Source: Anaerococcus rubeinfantis
GTDB lineage: Bacteria; Bacillota; Clostridia; Tissierellales; Peptoniphilaceae
NCBI RefSeq assembly: GCF_001487145.1
Contig: NZ_LN913016.1
Span: 682,001 to 746,000, forward strand
Direction: 5' to 3'
DNA: 64,000 nucleotides
The translations under genes were made by a program, and so were the position numbers. The notes under the pieces are model-generated. The model saw only the letters and a list, made by a program, of their open reading frames with translations. It was not told the DNA's origin and did not search any database. Positions 36,538 to 46,827 of the stretch are shown here, in pieces (position 1 is the stretch's first letter; each line of letters begins with the position of its first letter).

Positions 36538-37367
36538 TTAAATTATTTGCCATGGACTTGGATGGAACAAGTCTTGATAGTAATTCAATTTTAAGAGATG
36601 AGACAATTAAAGCCTTAAAAAAATTGGATGAAAACGGAATAAAATTTGTTTTTACATCAGGAAGAGCTAGACCATCTGTTGGATATTTAATGGGTTTAAC
36701 AGGAATTGATAATCCATTAGTTACAAATAATGGGGCCTTAGCCTATATAGATAAGGAAAAAATTATATATGAAAATCCTCTAAAACATGAAGAAGTTGAA
36801 GAGCTAATTAAATTTAGTGAAGAAAATAAACTTTTTTATCAGTTTTATGACCTAGACACATACTATTCAAACAGAATTTGGCCTGAAAGATTTGATCATT
36901 TAGAAAATAATTCTTCATACGGAATGAACTATCAAGTAAATTTTTCTTTTTCAACTGACCCGTTAAAAGAATTAGAATTAAGAAATAATTCAGCCTTTAA
37001 ATTTCAAATATTTCCAAATATGAAAAACCCAGAAGAAGAAAGAAAAATCTTGGAAAAAGTTAATCTTATGGATTTATATCCAACTACATCATCATATGGA
37101 ATGATAGAAATTATGCAAAAAAATGTAAATAAATTTAACGCTCTAAGTGAAATTGGTAATTTTTTGGGTATAAGTAATGAAGAAATGGCAGCTATTGGTG
37201 ATCAAGACAATGATATACCTATGCTTAAAAATGTAGGCCTATCTTTTGCTGTGGGAAATGCAATTGATGAAGTAAAAGAAATATCTGATTATATAGTTTC
37301 TACTAATGATGATTTTGGCCTTGTAGAGGCAATAAATATAGTTTTGGAGAAAAATTCTAATGTTTAA
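36534..37367 (+). CDS. Cof-type HAD-superfamily phosphatase
   Basis: The 277-residue protein has HAD motif I DLDGTSLDSN near the N-terminus (nucleophile Asp), FTSGRARPSVGYLMG, and the C-terminal AIGDQDNDIPML motif IV, with the IIB-type cap typical of Cof/YidA sugar-phosphate or FMN phosphatases. The substrate cannot be read from sequence. It overlaps nth by 4 bp and trmL by 8 bp. Confidence 0.9.
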   Translation: MIKLFAMDLDGTSLDSNSILRDETIKALKKLDENGIKFVFTSGRARPSVGYLMGLTGIDNPLVTNNGALAYIDKEKIIYENPLKHEEVEELIKFSEENKLFYQFYDLDTYYSNRIWPERFDHLENNSSYGMNYQVNFSFSTDPLKELELRNNSAFKFQIFPNMKNPEEERKILEKVNLMDLYPTTSSYGMIEIMQKNVNKFNALSEIGNFLGISNEEMAAIGDQDNDIPMLKNVGLSFAVGNAIDEVKEISDYIVSTNDDFGLVEAINIVLEKNSNV

Positions 37368-37830
37368 CGTAGTATTAATTTCGCCAGAACATCCAGGAAA
37401 TGTAGGAAATATTTCTAGAACTTGCGTTCTTACAGAATCAAGACTTCATTTAATAAGACCTTTTAAATTTGATTTTTCTGATAAAAGTTTAAAAAAAGCA
37501 GGAATTGATTATTGGGATAAGCTTGATTTAGTAGTTCATGATTCTATGGAAGAATTTTTAACATATGTTAAGGATAAAAATATCTATCTAATTGAAACTG
37601 GAAGTGATAAAAATTATGCAGATATTTCATACAAAGATGGAGATTTTATAATTTTTGGTAGGGAAAAAGAAGGAATTGATAAAGAAATTTTGGAAAAGTT
37701 TAAGGATAGGGTTTATACAATTCCAATGACTAATAAATTAAATAGGTCATTAAATTTAGCAAATTCTGTTGCCATAGTTTTATATGAAGGACTTAGGCAA
37801 AATAATTTTTTAATAAATAGGGGTGATTAA
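37360..37830 (+). CDS. trmL: tRNA (cytidine/uridine-34-2'-O)-methyltransferase
   Basis: This 156-residue SPOUT methyltransferase has the TrmL opening FNVVLISPEHPGNVGNISRT, the middle FIIFGREKEGIDKEIL and the C-terminal knot motif IPMTNKLNRSLNLANSVAI. It methylates the wobble ribose of certain leucine tRNAs in the studied homologues. It starts inside the end of the HAD gene and abuts trxB. Confidence 0.93.
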   Translation: MFNVVLISPEHPGNVGNISRTCVLTESRLHLIRPFKFDFSDKSLKKAGIDYWDKLDLVVHDSMEEFLTYVKDKNIYLIETGSDKNYADISYKDGDFIIFGREKEGIDKEILEKFKDRVYTIPMTNKLNRSLNLANSVAIVLYEGLRQNNFLINRGD

Positions 37831-38757
37831 ATGTTAGATGTAATTATAATAGGTGCAGGTCCAGCTGGACTTACAGCAGGACTTTATGCAGGAAGAGCAA
37901 AGTTAAAAACATTAATTTTAGAAAAAGATATAGCAGGCGGACAAATCGCTACAACTGAGCATGTGGAAAATTATCCAGGATCAATGAAAGATGCTGGAGG
38001 ACTTGCCTTATCAGATAGGATGGAAGAGCAAGCTAAAGAATTCTGTGATATAAAGTACCAAGAAGTTACAAAAGTTGAACTTTTGGGAGATATTAAAAAA
38101 GTTTATACAAAAGATGAAGTTTATGAAGCAAAAGTTGTAATTTTATCAACAGGTGCAAGTCACAGAAAATTAAATGTAAAAGGCGAAAAAGAATTTGCAA
38201 ATCTTGGCGTTTCATATTGTTCAACTTGCGACGGTCCATTTTACCAAGGTCTAGATATATATGTAGTTGGTGGAGGAGAAGCTGCCCTCGAAGAGGCTTT
38301 ATTTTTAACAAAATTTGGAAAAAGTGTAACTATAATCCACAGAAGAGAAGGACTTAGGGCAAGTCAAACTGTAATTGATAGGTGTAAAGAAAATGAAAAA
38401 ATTTCATTTTTACTAAATTATACAGTTGAAGAAATTAAAGGCGATAGCGAAGTAAAAGAATTAATCTTGAAAAACACCCAAAATAATGAATTAAAATCAA
38501 TAAAAAATATTGATGATAGTCCAATTGGGGTATTTGTATATATAGGAAATATTCCTCAAACAGATTTATTTAAAGACCAAATAAAACTTGAAAACGGATA
38601 TATTCTAACAGATGAAGACATGAAAACAAATGTTAAGGGCGTATTTGCAGTAGGTGACACTAGGGTTAAAAAAATTAGACAAATGGTAACAGCTGCAAGT
38701 GATGGATGTATTGCAAGTGAAATAGCTAATAAATACATTGAAGATGGTAAGTGGTAG
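37831..38757 (+). CDS. trxB: Thioredoxin reductase
   Basis: The 308-residue flavoprotein has GAGPAGLTAGLYAGRA (FAD site, from residue 8), the redox pair Cys130-Ser-Thr-Cys133 in YCSTCDG, the NADPH motif VVGGGEAALEEALFL and the C-terminal FAVGDTRVKKIRQMV. It reduces thioredoxin with NADPH. It begins at the base after the trmL stop behind AGGGGTG. No terminator separates it from the gap promoter. Confidence 0.96.
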   Translation: MLDVIIIGAGPAGLTAGLYAGRAKLKTLILEKDIAGGQIATTEHVENYPGSMKDAGGLALSDRMEEQAKEFCDIKYQEVTKVELLGDIKKVYTKDEVYEAKVVILSTGASHRKLNVKGEKEFANLGVSYCSTCDGPFYQGLDIYVVGGGEAALEEALFLTKFGKSVTIIHRREGLRASQTVIDRCKENEKISFLLNYTVEEIKGDSEVKELILKNTQNNELKSIKNIDDSPIGVFVYIGNIPQTDLFKDQIKLENGYILTDEDMKTNVKGVFAVGDTRVKKIRQMVTAASDGCIASEIANKYIEDGKW

Positions 38758-38764
38758 AACTAAC

Positions 38765-38792
38765 TTGACAAAAAAACGACAATCAGTAAAAT
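38765..38792 (+). promoter_or_regulatory. Promoter of gap
   Basis: A perfect TTGACA (38765-38770) and TAAAAT (38787-38792) are 16 bp apart, 40 bp upstream of gap, which has an AGGAGG site. No operator for a CggR-type repressor and no cggR gene is seen beside it. Confidence 0.7.
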
Positions 38793-38832
38793 AATAATTG
38801 TAAAACACATGAAAAGCACTTAGGAGGAAATA

Positions 38833-39840
38833 ATGACAACAAAAGTAGCTATTAATGGATTTGGAAGAATAGGACGTCTAACACTAAGAAGAATTTCTGA
38901 AGTTGAAGAAAATATTGAAGTTGTAGCAATCAATGACCTTATTGACAAAAAAGGTTTATTATATGCATTTAAATATGATACAGCTCAAGGAAGATTTAAC
39001 GGAGATGCTGAATTAACAGATGATGGATTTAAAATTAATGGTAAAGATATAAAAGTTTTTGCTGAAAGAAATCCAGAAGATCTTCCTTGGAAAGAATTAG
39101 GTGTTGATATTGTGCTTGAATGTACAGGATTCTTTACAGAAAAAGAAAAAGCTGAAGCACACATCAAAGCTGGAGCTAAAAAAGTTCTAATTTCTGCACC
39201 AGGAAAAGGTGACTTAAAAACAATCGTATATGGCGTAAACCATGAAATCCTTGATGGATCAGAAACAGTAGTTTCTGGAGCAAGCTGTACAACAAACTGC
39301 TTGGCACCAATGGTTAATGTATTGAAAAATGAATTTGGATTTGTTTCAGGACAAATGTCAACAATCCACGCTTACACAGCAACACAAGCTATTCAAGATA
39401 CACCAGCTTCTAAAAAAGATTTAAGAGGTGGAAGAGCTGCAGCACAAAATACAATCCCAGCATCAACAGGAGCTGCAAAAGCAGTAGGAAAAGTACTTCC
39501 AGAAGTTGAAGGAAAAATTGATGGATCTGCATTAAGAGTTCCAACAATAACAGGATCAATTACAGAACTTTATTCAGTACTTGAAAAGAAAGTTACTGTA
39601 GAAGAAGTTAACGCAGCAATGAAAAAATACTCATCAGATGCATTTGCTTATACAGAAGACGATGTTGTATCAAGCGATATAATTGGATACCCAGCAGGTT
39701 CAGTATTTGACTCACAACTTACAAAAATAGTTGAAGGAGCAAACGGAACACAACTTGTTAAAACTGTTGCATGGTATGACAATGAAATGGGATATGTATC
39801 TAACCTAGTAAGAACACTAGATTATTTAGCAAATCTTTAA
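38833..39840 (+). CDS. gap: Glyceraldehyde-3-phosphate dehydrogenase
   Basis: The 335-residue NAD-dependent GAPDH has [14 protein letters not shown] at the N-terminus and the catalytic Cys152 in [16 protein letters not shown] holds the catalytic His, and the S-loop and WYDNEMGY close the fold. It catalyses the phosphorylating oxidation step of glycolysis. It heads the gap-pgk-tpiA-eno cluster, but a strong hairpin follows it, so gap can be made in excess of the downstream genes. Confidence 0.98.
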   Translation: MTTKVAINGFGRIGRLTLRRISEVEENIEVVAINDLIDKKGLLYAFKYDTAQGRFNGDAELTDDGFKINGKDIKVFAERNPEDLPWKELGVDIVLECTGFFTEKEKAEAHIKAGAKKVLISAPGKGDLKTIVYGVNHEILDGSETVVSGASCTTNCLAPMVNVLKNEFGFVSGQMSTIHAYTATQAIQDTPASKKDLRGGRAAAQNTIPASTGAAKAVGKVLPEVEGKIDGSALRVPTITGSITELYSVLEKKVTVEEVNAAMKKYSSDAFAYTEDDVVSSDIIGYPAGSVFDSQLTKIVEGANGTQLVKTVAWYDNEMGYVSNLVRTLDYLANL

Positions 39841-39850
39841 GAATTGAACA

Positions 39851-39878
39851 GGCGAGATATATTCTCGCCTTTTTTTTA
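39851..39878 (+). terminator. Terminator between gap and pgk
   Basis: GGCGAGA (39851-39857) and TCTCGCC (39863-39869) form a GC-rich 7-bp stem with a 5-nt loop and an eight-T tract. It ends 11 bp before pgk, and no promoter fits in between, so pgk expression needs partial readthrough. Confidence 0.88.
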
Positions 39879-39888
39879 GAGGAGAATT

Positions 39889-41085
39889 ATGAATAAAAAA
39901 ACAGTAAAAGACTTAAATGTAGACGGAAAAAAAGTTTTAGTAAGAGTAGACTTTAATGTTCCTTTATCAAAAGATGGAAATAACACAATTTCTGATGATA
40001 CAAGAATAAAAGCTGCCCTTCCAACAATTGACTACCTATTAGAAAATAATGCAAAAGTTATTTTGATGAGCCATTTGGGAAGACCAAAAGGAGAAGCAAA
40101 TCCAGAATTTTCACTAAAACCAGTAGCGAAATGGTTAGAAAATCATTATGGAGAAAAATTCCATTTTTTACCATCAGACACAGTAGTTGATGAAAAAGTA
40201 AAAGCAGAAGTAGAAAAACTTGAAAATGGAAATCTTGCCTTACTTGAAAATACAAGATATGTAAAAGGCGAAACAAAAAATGATCCAGAATTTGCAAAAG
40301 AATTATCATCACTTGCTGATTTATTTGTAAATGATGCTTTTGGAACAAGTCATAGAGCTCACGCATCAAACGTTGGTGTAGCAAGTAATCTTGAAAGTGC
40401 CGTAGGATTTTTAATTGAAAAAGAAATAAAAATTATGGGCAAGGCTCTAGAAAATCCAGAAAAACCATTTGTTTCAATCCTAGGTGGAGCAAAAGTTTCA
40501 GATAAAATTGGTGTAATTGAAAATTTAATTTCAAAAGTTGATTATATTTTAATCGGTGGAGGAATGGCTTATACTTTCCTTAAAGCTCAAGGAAAAGAAA
40601 TAGGAAAATCTCTACTTGAAGAAGATAAGATGGATTTATCTTTAGAATTAATCAAAAAAGCTGAAGCTAACAATGTAAAAATTCTATTACCAAAAGATGT
40701 TGTCATAGCTGATGATATTAAAGAAGATGCTGAAACTGAAATAGTAGATATCGATGATATTCCAGAAGATAAAGAAGCACTAGATATAGGACCAAAAACA
40801 GCAAAAGAATATGCAGATATTATAAAAGATGCTAAAACTGTTGTATGGAATGGACCTATGGGAGTATTTGAAATAAAAGTATTTGCAAATGGAACTAATG
40901 AAGTTGCAAAAGCTTTAGCAGAATCTTCAGCTACAACAATTGTTGGTGGAGGAGATAGTGCTCTTGCTATCGAAGAAGCAGGATATAAGGATAAAATAAC
41001 TCACGTATCAACAGGTGGTGGAGCAAGTCTTGAATTTTTAGAAGGAAAAACTCTACCAGGAATTGATTGTATAGATGAAAAATAA
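39889..41085 (+). CDS. pgk: Phosphoglycerate kinase
   Basis: The 398-residue enzyme has [34 protein letters not shown], the nucleotide-binding [16 protein letters not shown] and [11 protein letters not shown], and ends with [14 protein letters not shown]. It makes ATP from 1,3-bisphosphoglycerate. GAGGAG precedes the ATG. It is probably cotranscribed with tpiA (9-bp gap). Confidence 0.98.
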   Translation: MNKKTVKDLNVDGKKVLVRVDFNVPLSKDGNNTISDDTRIKAALPTIDYLLENNAKVILMSHLGRPKGEANPEFSLKPVAKWLENHYGEKFHFLPSDTVVDEKVKAEVEKLENGNLALLENTRYVKGETKNDPEFAKELSSLADLFVNDAFGTSHRAHASNVGVASNLESAVGFLIEKEIKIMGKALENPEKPFVSILGGAKVSDKIGVIENLISKVDYILIGGGMAYTFLKAQGKEIGKSLLEEDKMDLSLELIKKAEANNVKILLPKDVVIADDIKEDAETEIVDIDDIPEDKEALDIGPKTAKEYADIIKDAKTVVWNGPMGVFEIKVFANGTNEVAKALAESSATTIVGGGDSALAIEEAGYKDKITHVSTGGGASLEFLEGKTLPGIDCIDEK

Positions 41086-41094
41086 GGAGTAAAT

Positions 41095-41847
41095 ATGCGT
41101 ACACCTGTAATAGTAGGAAATTGGAAAATGAATATGACTCCTAGCGAAGCAAAATCTTTGCTAGAAGAATTAGTAGAACTTGACCTTGATGAAAGTGTAG
41201 AAAAAGGTGTTTGTGTACCAGCAATAGATCTTTTGCTTGCAAGTGAGATTTTAAAAGATTCAGATATTAAATTTGGTGCTCAAAACATGTACTTTGAAGA
41301 AAGCGGAGCTTTTACTGGAGAAATTTCTCCAAAAATGTTAAATGACATAAAAGCTGATTACGTAATTTTGGGTCATTCTGAAAGACGTGAATACTTTAAT
41401 GAAGATGATGAATTAATAAACAAAAAAGTTCTATCAGCTCTTGATCACGATATAGTTCCAATTCTTTGTGTTGGTGAAACTTTAGAAGAAAGGGAAGCTA
41501 ACAAACAAGAAGAAAAAGTAAAAGATCAACTTGAAAAAGACCTTAAAAGCATTGAAGGATCAGATATAACAAAAGTTATAATTGCCTATGAACCAATCTG
41601 GGCTATAGGAACAGGAAAAACAGCTTCAGCAGAAGATGCTGATGATATGTGTGCTTTTATAAGAAATTATATAAAAGAAGCTTTCTGTGAAAATTGTGCA
41701 GAAAAAATTAGAATTCAATATGGTGGATCAATGAAACCAGCTAATGTAAAAGAATTATTAGCAAAAGAAAATATTGATGGTGGACTAATAGGTGGAGCAA
41801 GCCTTAAAGCAAGTGACTTTGAACAATTAATTAATCACAAAAAATAA
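41095..41847 (+). CDS. tpiA: Triosephosphate isomerase
   Basis: The 250-residue TIM barrel has Asn9 and Lys11 in GNWKMN, the catalytic His in ILGHSERREYF, the catalytic Glu and flexible loop in AYEPIWAIGTGKTAS, and the phosphate-binding QYGGSMKP and GGLIGGASLK. It lies between pgk and eno; a phosphoglycerate mutase gene, often present here, is absent. Confidence 0.98.
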   Translation: MRTPVIVGNWKMNMTPSEAKSLLEELVELDLDESVEKGVCVPAIDLLLASEILKDSDIKFGAQNMYFEESGAFTGEISPKMLNDIKADYVILGHSERREYFNEDDELINKKVLSALDHDIVPILCVGETLEEREANKQEEKVKDQLEKDLKSIEGSDITKVIIAYEPIWAIGTGKTASAEDADDMCAFIRNYIKEAFCENCAEKIRIQYGGSMKPANVKELLAKENIDGGLIGGASLKASDFEQLINHKK

Positions 41848-41855
41848 AAATATAA

Positions 41856-43160
<1,305 letters not shown>

Positions 43161-43167
43161 TATTATT

Positions 43168-43218
43168 ATTACAATTAGAGGGGTAAAATAATACAAAGCC
43201 CCTCTTTTTAATTGTAAT
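43168..43218 (+). terminator. Terminator after eno with a long outer stem
   Basis: The core AGAGGGG (43177-43183) pairs with CCCCTCT (43199-43205), followed by T residues. Around it ATTACAATTA (43168-43177) and TAATTGTAAT (43209-43218) form a further perfect 10-bp inverted repeat, whose right arm also contains the -35 of the secG promoter. Confidence 0.82.
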
Positions 43219-43240
43219 ATTTAATTTTTTGTGATATTAT
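43212..43240 (+). promoter_or_regulatory. Promoter of secG
   Basis: TTGTAA (43212-43217) and TATTAT (43235-43240) are 17 bp apart, with an extended -10 TGA at 43232-43234. Transcription would begin near 43247, ahead of the GGAGGTG site of secG. Confidence 0.55.
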
Positions 43241-43267
43241 TAAATAGTATGAAAACGGAGGTGTCAG

Positions 43268-43495
43268 ATGACAACAGTATTATCAGTATTATTGATGATA
43301 GCTTCTGTAGTTTTGGTTATAGCTGTAACCTTACAAGAACCAAAAACTGATGGACTTGGAACACTTGCTGGCCAAGAAACAAACGTGTTTGGTAGAAGCG
43401 CTCATAGATCAAAAAATGAAATGTTAGATAAAGTTGTAATTTTTGCAGGAGTTGTCCTATTTTTATTAAGCATAATACTACTTGCAATAAGCTAA
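43268..43495 (+). CDS. secG: Preprotein translocase subunit SecG
   Basis: This 75-residue protein has two hydrophobic helices (about 4-22 and 55-74) around a loop with the conserved LQEPKTDGLGTLAGQETNVFG motif. SecG assists the SecYEG channel in protein export. The ATG follows GGAGGTG. It precedes rnr and smpB, the order conserved in many Firmicutes. Confidence 0.95.
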   Translation: MTTVLSVLLMIASVVLVIAVTLQEPKTDGLGTLAGQETNVFGRSAHRSKNEMLDKVVIFAGVVLFLLSIILLAIS

Positions 43496-43536
43496 GGGGT
43501 TTAGTAAAGATTTTTAATTTGTAAGAAAGATTAAAA

Positions 43537-43560
43537 AGGCTTTTACTAGCCTCTTTTTTA
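43537..43560 (+). terminator. Weak terminator or attenuator between secG and rnr
   Basis: AGGCT (43537-43541) and AGCCT (43548-43552) form a short stem, with an upstream A run and a downstream T run separated by a mismatch. It would let part of transcription pass into rnr. Confidence 0.55.
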
Positions 43561-43572
43561 ATAGGAGAAAAT

Positions 43573-45696
43573 ATGAATTTTAAAGATTTAATTTTAAATA
43601 TAGTAAATGATGAAAATTATAAACCAATGACTATAAAAGAAATGCTAAAGTATTTGGATTGTGATAAGTATATAAAAAAAGATGTAAAAAAAATAATAAA
43701 AAATATGGCTAAAGATAATGAAATAAAGATTAGTTCAAAAAAGAAAATTCATCCCTTAAATATTGAAGATAAATCTTTAATTGGAGAAATTTCTCTTGCC
43801 CAAGGTGGTTATGGATTTTTTATTTCAGATAATAAGGACTACAAAGATGTTTTTATTTCTCAAAAAAACCTTAATTCTGCAAACAATAAAGATAGGGTTA
43901 AGATTAAAATTATAAAAAACAAGGAATATGGGAAAAATGCTGAAGGAAAAGTTGTAGAAATTATTGAAAGAAGTGCAAATAAAATTGTAGGTTTGTATCA
44001 AAAAAACAAGGGATTTGGCTTTGTAATTAGCGATAATGATAGTATTTTAACAGATATATATGTGGATGAGAAATATTCTAAAAAAGCTAAAACCAATGAT
44101 AAGGTAGTTGTAGAAATAATAAAATATCCTAAAAATGGGTCGCCTGAGGGAAAAATTATTGAAGTTTTGGGCAACAAAGATGATTCGAATGTGGATTTGT
44201 ATTCTATAATAAGATCTCATGGATTAAAAGACAATTTTTCTAAAAAAACAAAAAAAGAAGCAGTTTTTATAGAAAAAGAAGTGGATTTAGAAAAAGTTAA
44301 AGATAGAAAAGATTTGAGGGACTTATTTACAGTTACAATTGATGGTAGAGATTCCAAAGACTATGACGATGCAATTTCTATAGAAAAAGACGATAAAGAT
44401 TATATTTTATATGTCCATATAGCTGATGTAAGCCATTATGTAAAAGAAAAAAGTGCAATTGATAAGGAAGCCTATGAAAGAGGAAATTCTACCTATCTTT
44501 ATAATCTCGTTTTGCCAATGCTTCCAGAAGAACTTTCAAATGGAATATGCTCTTTAAATCCAAATGAAAATAGGCTTGCTCTTAGTTTAAAAATGAGAAT
44601 AAATGATACTGGAAAGGTAATTGATTATAAAATATATAAGTCCATAATAAAATCAGATTATAGGCTAGTTTATGATGATGTAAATGATTATCTAGAAGGA
44701 AAAGAAAAAACATATGAAGATGAAATTTTATTAGAAAAATTGAACTTGTTTGATGAATTATATAAAATTTTAAGGAAAAAAAGAGAAAAAAGAGGATCAA
44801 TAGATTTTAATTTTACAGAAAGTCAAATTGATGTTAGTGATGATGGTGAAGTTTTAAATATTTCAATTCTTGAAAGAGGACCTGCTAACAAAATGATTGA
44901 GGAATTTATGCTGGTATCAAATGAAACTATAGCAAGTTTATTTGCCTTTATGGACTTTCCTTCTCTTTATAGGATTCATGAAAAACCAAAAGATGAAAAG
45001 GTTGAATCATTTAAAAATATTTTAAATACATTAGGTTATAATATAAAAGGAAAAGAACTTCACCCAAAAGATTTTCAAGAAATATTAAAAGAAGTTTCAG
45101 GAAAAGATGATGAAAGCCTTGTAAATATGCTAATGTTAAGAACTATGACTAAGGCAAAATATGTAAATTATAGGGATATGCATTTTGGACTTGCGACTAA
45201 ATTTTATACACATTTTACAGCTCCCATAAGAAGATATCCTGACCTTATAGTTCATAGACTTGTAAAAGATTTTGTAGATAATAAACTTTCGAATATTAAC
45301 CAAGCATCATTGGAGAAAAAATTATCAAAGAATGCAGAACACTTATCTATAACAGAAAGAAACAGCGAAGAATGTGAAAGAGATGTTGAAGATTTATATA
45401 AGTGTAAATATATGAAAAGATATATTGGCGAAAAATTTGAAGGGATAATTTCATCAATTACAGATTTTGGCATATTTATAGAGCTTGAAAATACTGTTGA
45501 AGGATGTTTTATGTATAAATTTTCTGAAGATCATTTTGAGTATATTGAAGATAAACTGACTTGTGTAAATACTGAAAATAATAAAAGATATAAGATAGGT
45601 CAAAAAGTTTTAATAGAAGTTAAAAATGTTGATCTTGAGAAAAGAAATATAGATTTTGATTTGATGGAGGGATTATTTGAAAATACTAGCAAATAA
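43573..45696 (+). CDS. rnr: Ribonuclease R
   Basis: This 707-residue processive 3'-5' exoribonuclease has an N-terminal helix-turn-helix, two cold-shock-like domains (GGYGFFISD, GFGFVISD), the RNB catalytic domain with Asp residues in DGRDSKDYDDA (from 257) and a C-terminal S1 domain (FEGIISSITDFGIFIELEN). It degrades structured RNA and acts with SmpB-tmRNA, encoded next. A GGAG site precedes the ATG. It overlaps smpB by 20 bp. Confidence 0.97.
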   Translation: MNFKDLILNIVNDENYKPMTIKEMLKYLDCDKYIKKDVKKIIKNMAKDNEIKISSKKKIHPLNIEDKSLIGEISLAQGGYGFFISDNKDYKDVFISQKNLNSANNKDRVKIKIIKNKEYGKNAEGKVVEIIERSANKIVGLYQKNKGFGFVISDNDSILTDIYVDEKYSKKAKTNDKVVVEIIKYPKNGSPEGKIIEVLGNKDDSNVDLYSIIRSHGLKDNFSKKTKKEAVFIEKEVDLEKVKDRKDLRDLFTVTIDGRDSKDYDDAISIEKDDKDYILYVHIADVSHYVKEKSAIDKEAYERGNSTYLYNLVLPMLPEELSNGICSLNPNENRLALSLKMRINDTGKVIDYKIYKSIIKSDYRLVYDDVNDYLEGKEKTYEDEILLEKLNLFDELYKILRKKREKRGSIDFNFTESQIDVSDDGEVLNISILERGPANKMIEEFMLVSNETIASLFAFMDFPSLYRIHEKPKDEKVESFKNILNTLGYNIKGKELHPKDFQEILKEVSGKDDESLVNMLMLRTMTKAKYVNYRDMHFGLATKFYTHFTAPIRRYPDLIVHRLVKDFVDNKLSNINQASLEKKLSKNAEHLSITERNSEECERDVEDLYKCKYMKRYIGEKFEGIISSITDFGIFIELENTVEGCFMYKFSEDHFEYIEDKLTCVNTENNKRYKIGQKVLIEVKNVDLEKRNIDFDLMEGLFENTSK

Positions 45697-46120
45697 TAAA
45701 AAAGCAAGGCATGATTATTTTTTGGAAGAAAAATATGAGGCTGGAATTGAATTAAAGGGAAATGAAGTAAAAAGTATTAGAGAAGGTAAAGTTTCAATAA
45801 AAGAATCTCACGTTGGAGATTATAAGGGAGAATTATTTATTTATAACATGAATGTAACTCCATATAAACAATCTTACGAAAAAAATATTGACCCAATCAG
45901 GACTAGAAAACTTTTACTTCATAAAAAAGAAATTGATAAATTAATTGGAAAAGTTTCTCAAGCAGGCTATACTATGATAGTAAATAAAATTTACCTAAAA
46001 GAAGGCTTGATAAAGGCGGAAATTGCTCTTGCAAAGGGTAAAAAAATCTATGATAAGAGAGAAACAATAAAGAAAAATGATGCTAAAAGAAAAATAGAAA
46101 GAGCACTTAAAAATTATTGA
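45677..46120 (+). CDS. smpB: SsrA-binding protein SmpB
   Basis: The 147-residue protein has NKKARHDYFLEEKYEAGIEL, KGNEVKSIREGKVSIKESHV and the C-terminal KGKKIYDKRETIKKNDAKR tail that enters the decoding centre. SmpB binds tmRNA in trans-translation. It starts with TTG behind GGAGG inside the end of rnr. In many Firmicutes ssrA follows immediately; here only 4 bp separate it from the next gene, so ssrA must be elsewhere. Confidence 0.96.
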   Translation: MKILANNKKARHDYFLEEKYEAGIELKGNEVKSIREGKVSIKESHVGDYKGELFIYNMNVTPYKQSYEKNIDPIRTRKLLLHKKEIDKLIGKVSQAGYTMIVNKIYLKEGLIKAEIALAKGKKIYDKRETIKKNDAKRKIERALKNY

Positions 46121-46124
46121 TATT

Positions 46125-46826
46125 ATGGCATATATAGAATTAAAAAATGTTTATAAATATTTTACAGTTGGTAAAAATAAAATTATAGCTAACAAGGACA
46201 TAAATTTATCAATTGACCAAGGTGAGCTTGTTATAATTGTTGGTGCAAGTGGTGCGGGTAAAACTACCCTTCTAAATTTGATTGGTGGAATGGACACTTT
46301 AAGTGATGGGGAAATTATTGTAGATAATAAGAACCTATCAAAAATGAAGGAAAAAGACCTCACAAGGTATAGGAGAGATGATGTAGGTTTTGTTTTTCAA
46401 TTTTATAATTTAATTCCAAATCTAACTAGTATTGAAAATGTAGAATTAGCTAGTGAAATTGCAAAAAATAATATGAATGCTAATGTGGCTCTTGATGAAG
46501 TTGGTCTTTCAAATAGAAAGGACTCTTTCCCATCTCAACTTTCTGGTGGAGAGCAACAAAGAGTTGCCATAGCTAGAGCTATAGCCAAAAATCCTAAACT
46601 TTTATTATGCGATGAGCCAACTGGTGCTCTAGATTATAAAACTGGAAAATCAATTTTAAAATTACTTCAAGATACTGCAAAAAACCTAAATACAACTGTA
46701 ATTATAATAACTCACAATGGTGCAATAAAAGATATTGCGGATAAGGTTTTCGAATTAAAAGATGGAATGATTGTAAATTCTTATAAAAATGAAAATCCAA
46801 AAAATGTTGAAAATATAGAGTGGTAA
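46125..46826 (+). CDS. ABC transporter ATP-binding protein (MacB/LolD type)
   Basis: The 233-residue ATPase has Walker [10 protein letters not shown] (40-48), a Q-loop in [15 protein letters not shown], the signature [15 protein letters not shown], Walker [12 protein letters not shown] and the H-loop IITHN. The VxxVFQxYNLIPxLT and DEPTGALD forms are typical of MacB/LolD-like exporters that pair with FtsX-type permeases, which is what the next gene encodes, one base away. It has no recognisable terminator upstream, so it may be read from rnr-smpB. Confidence 0.93.
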   Translation: MAYIELKNVYKYFTVGKNKIIANKDINLSIDQGELVIIVGASGAGKTTLLNLIGGMDTLSDGEIIVDNKNLSKMKEKDLTRYRRDDVGFVFQFYNLIPNLTSIENVELASEIAKNNMNANVALDEVGLSNRKDSFPSQLSGGEQQRVAIARAIAKNPKLLLCDEPTGALDYKTGKSILKLLQDTAKNLNTTVIIITHNGAIKDIADKVFELKDGMIVNSYKNENPKNVENIEW

Positions 46827-46827
46827 A

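Noticed and set aside
46121-46124. tmRNA gene (ssrA) after smpB
   Set aside because: Only 4 bp separate smpB from the ABC ATPase gene, so there is no space for it.
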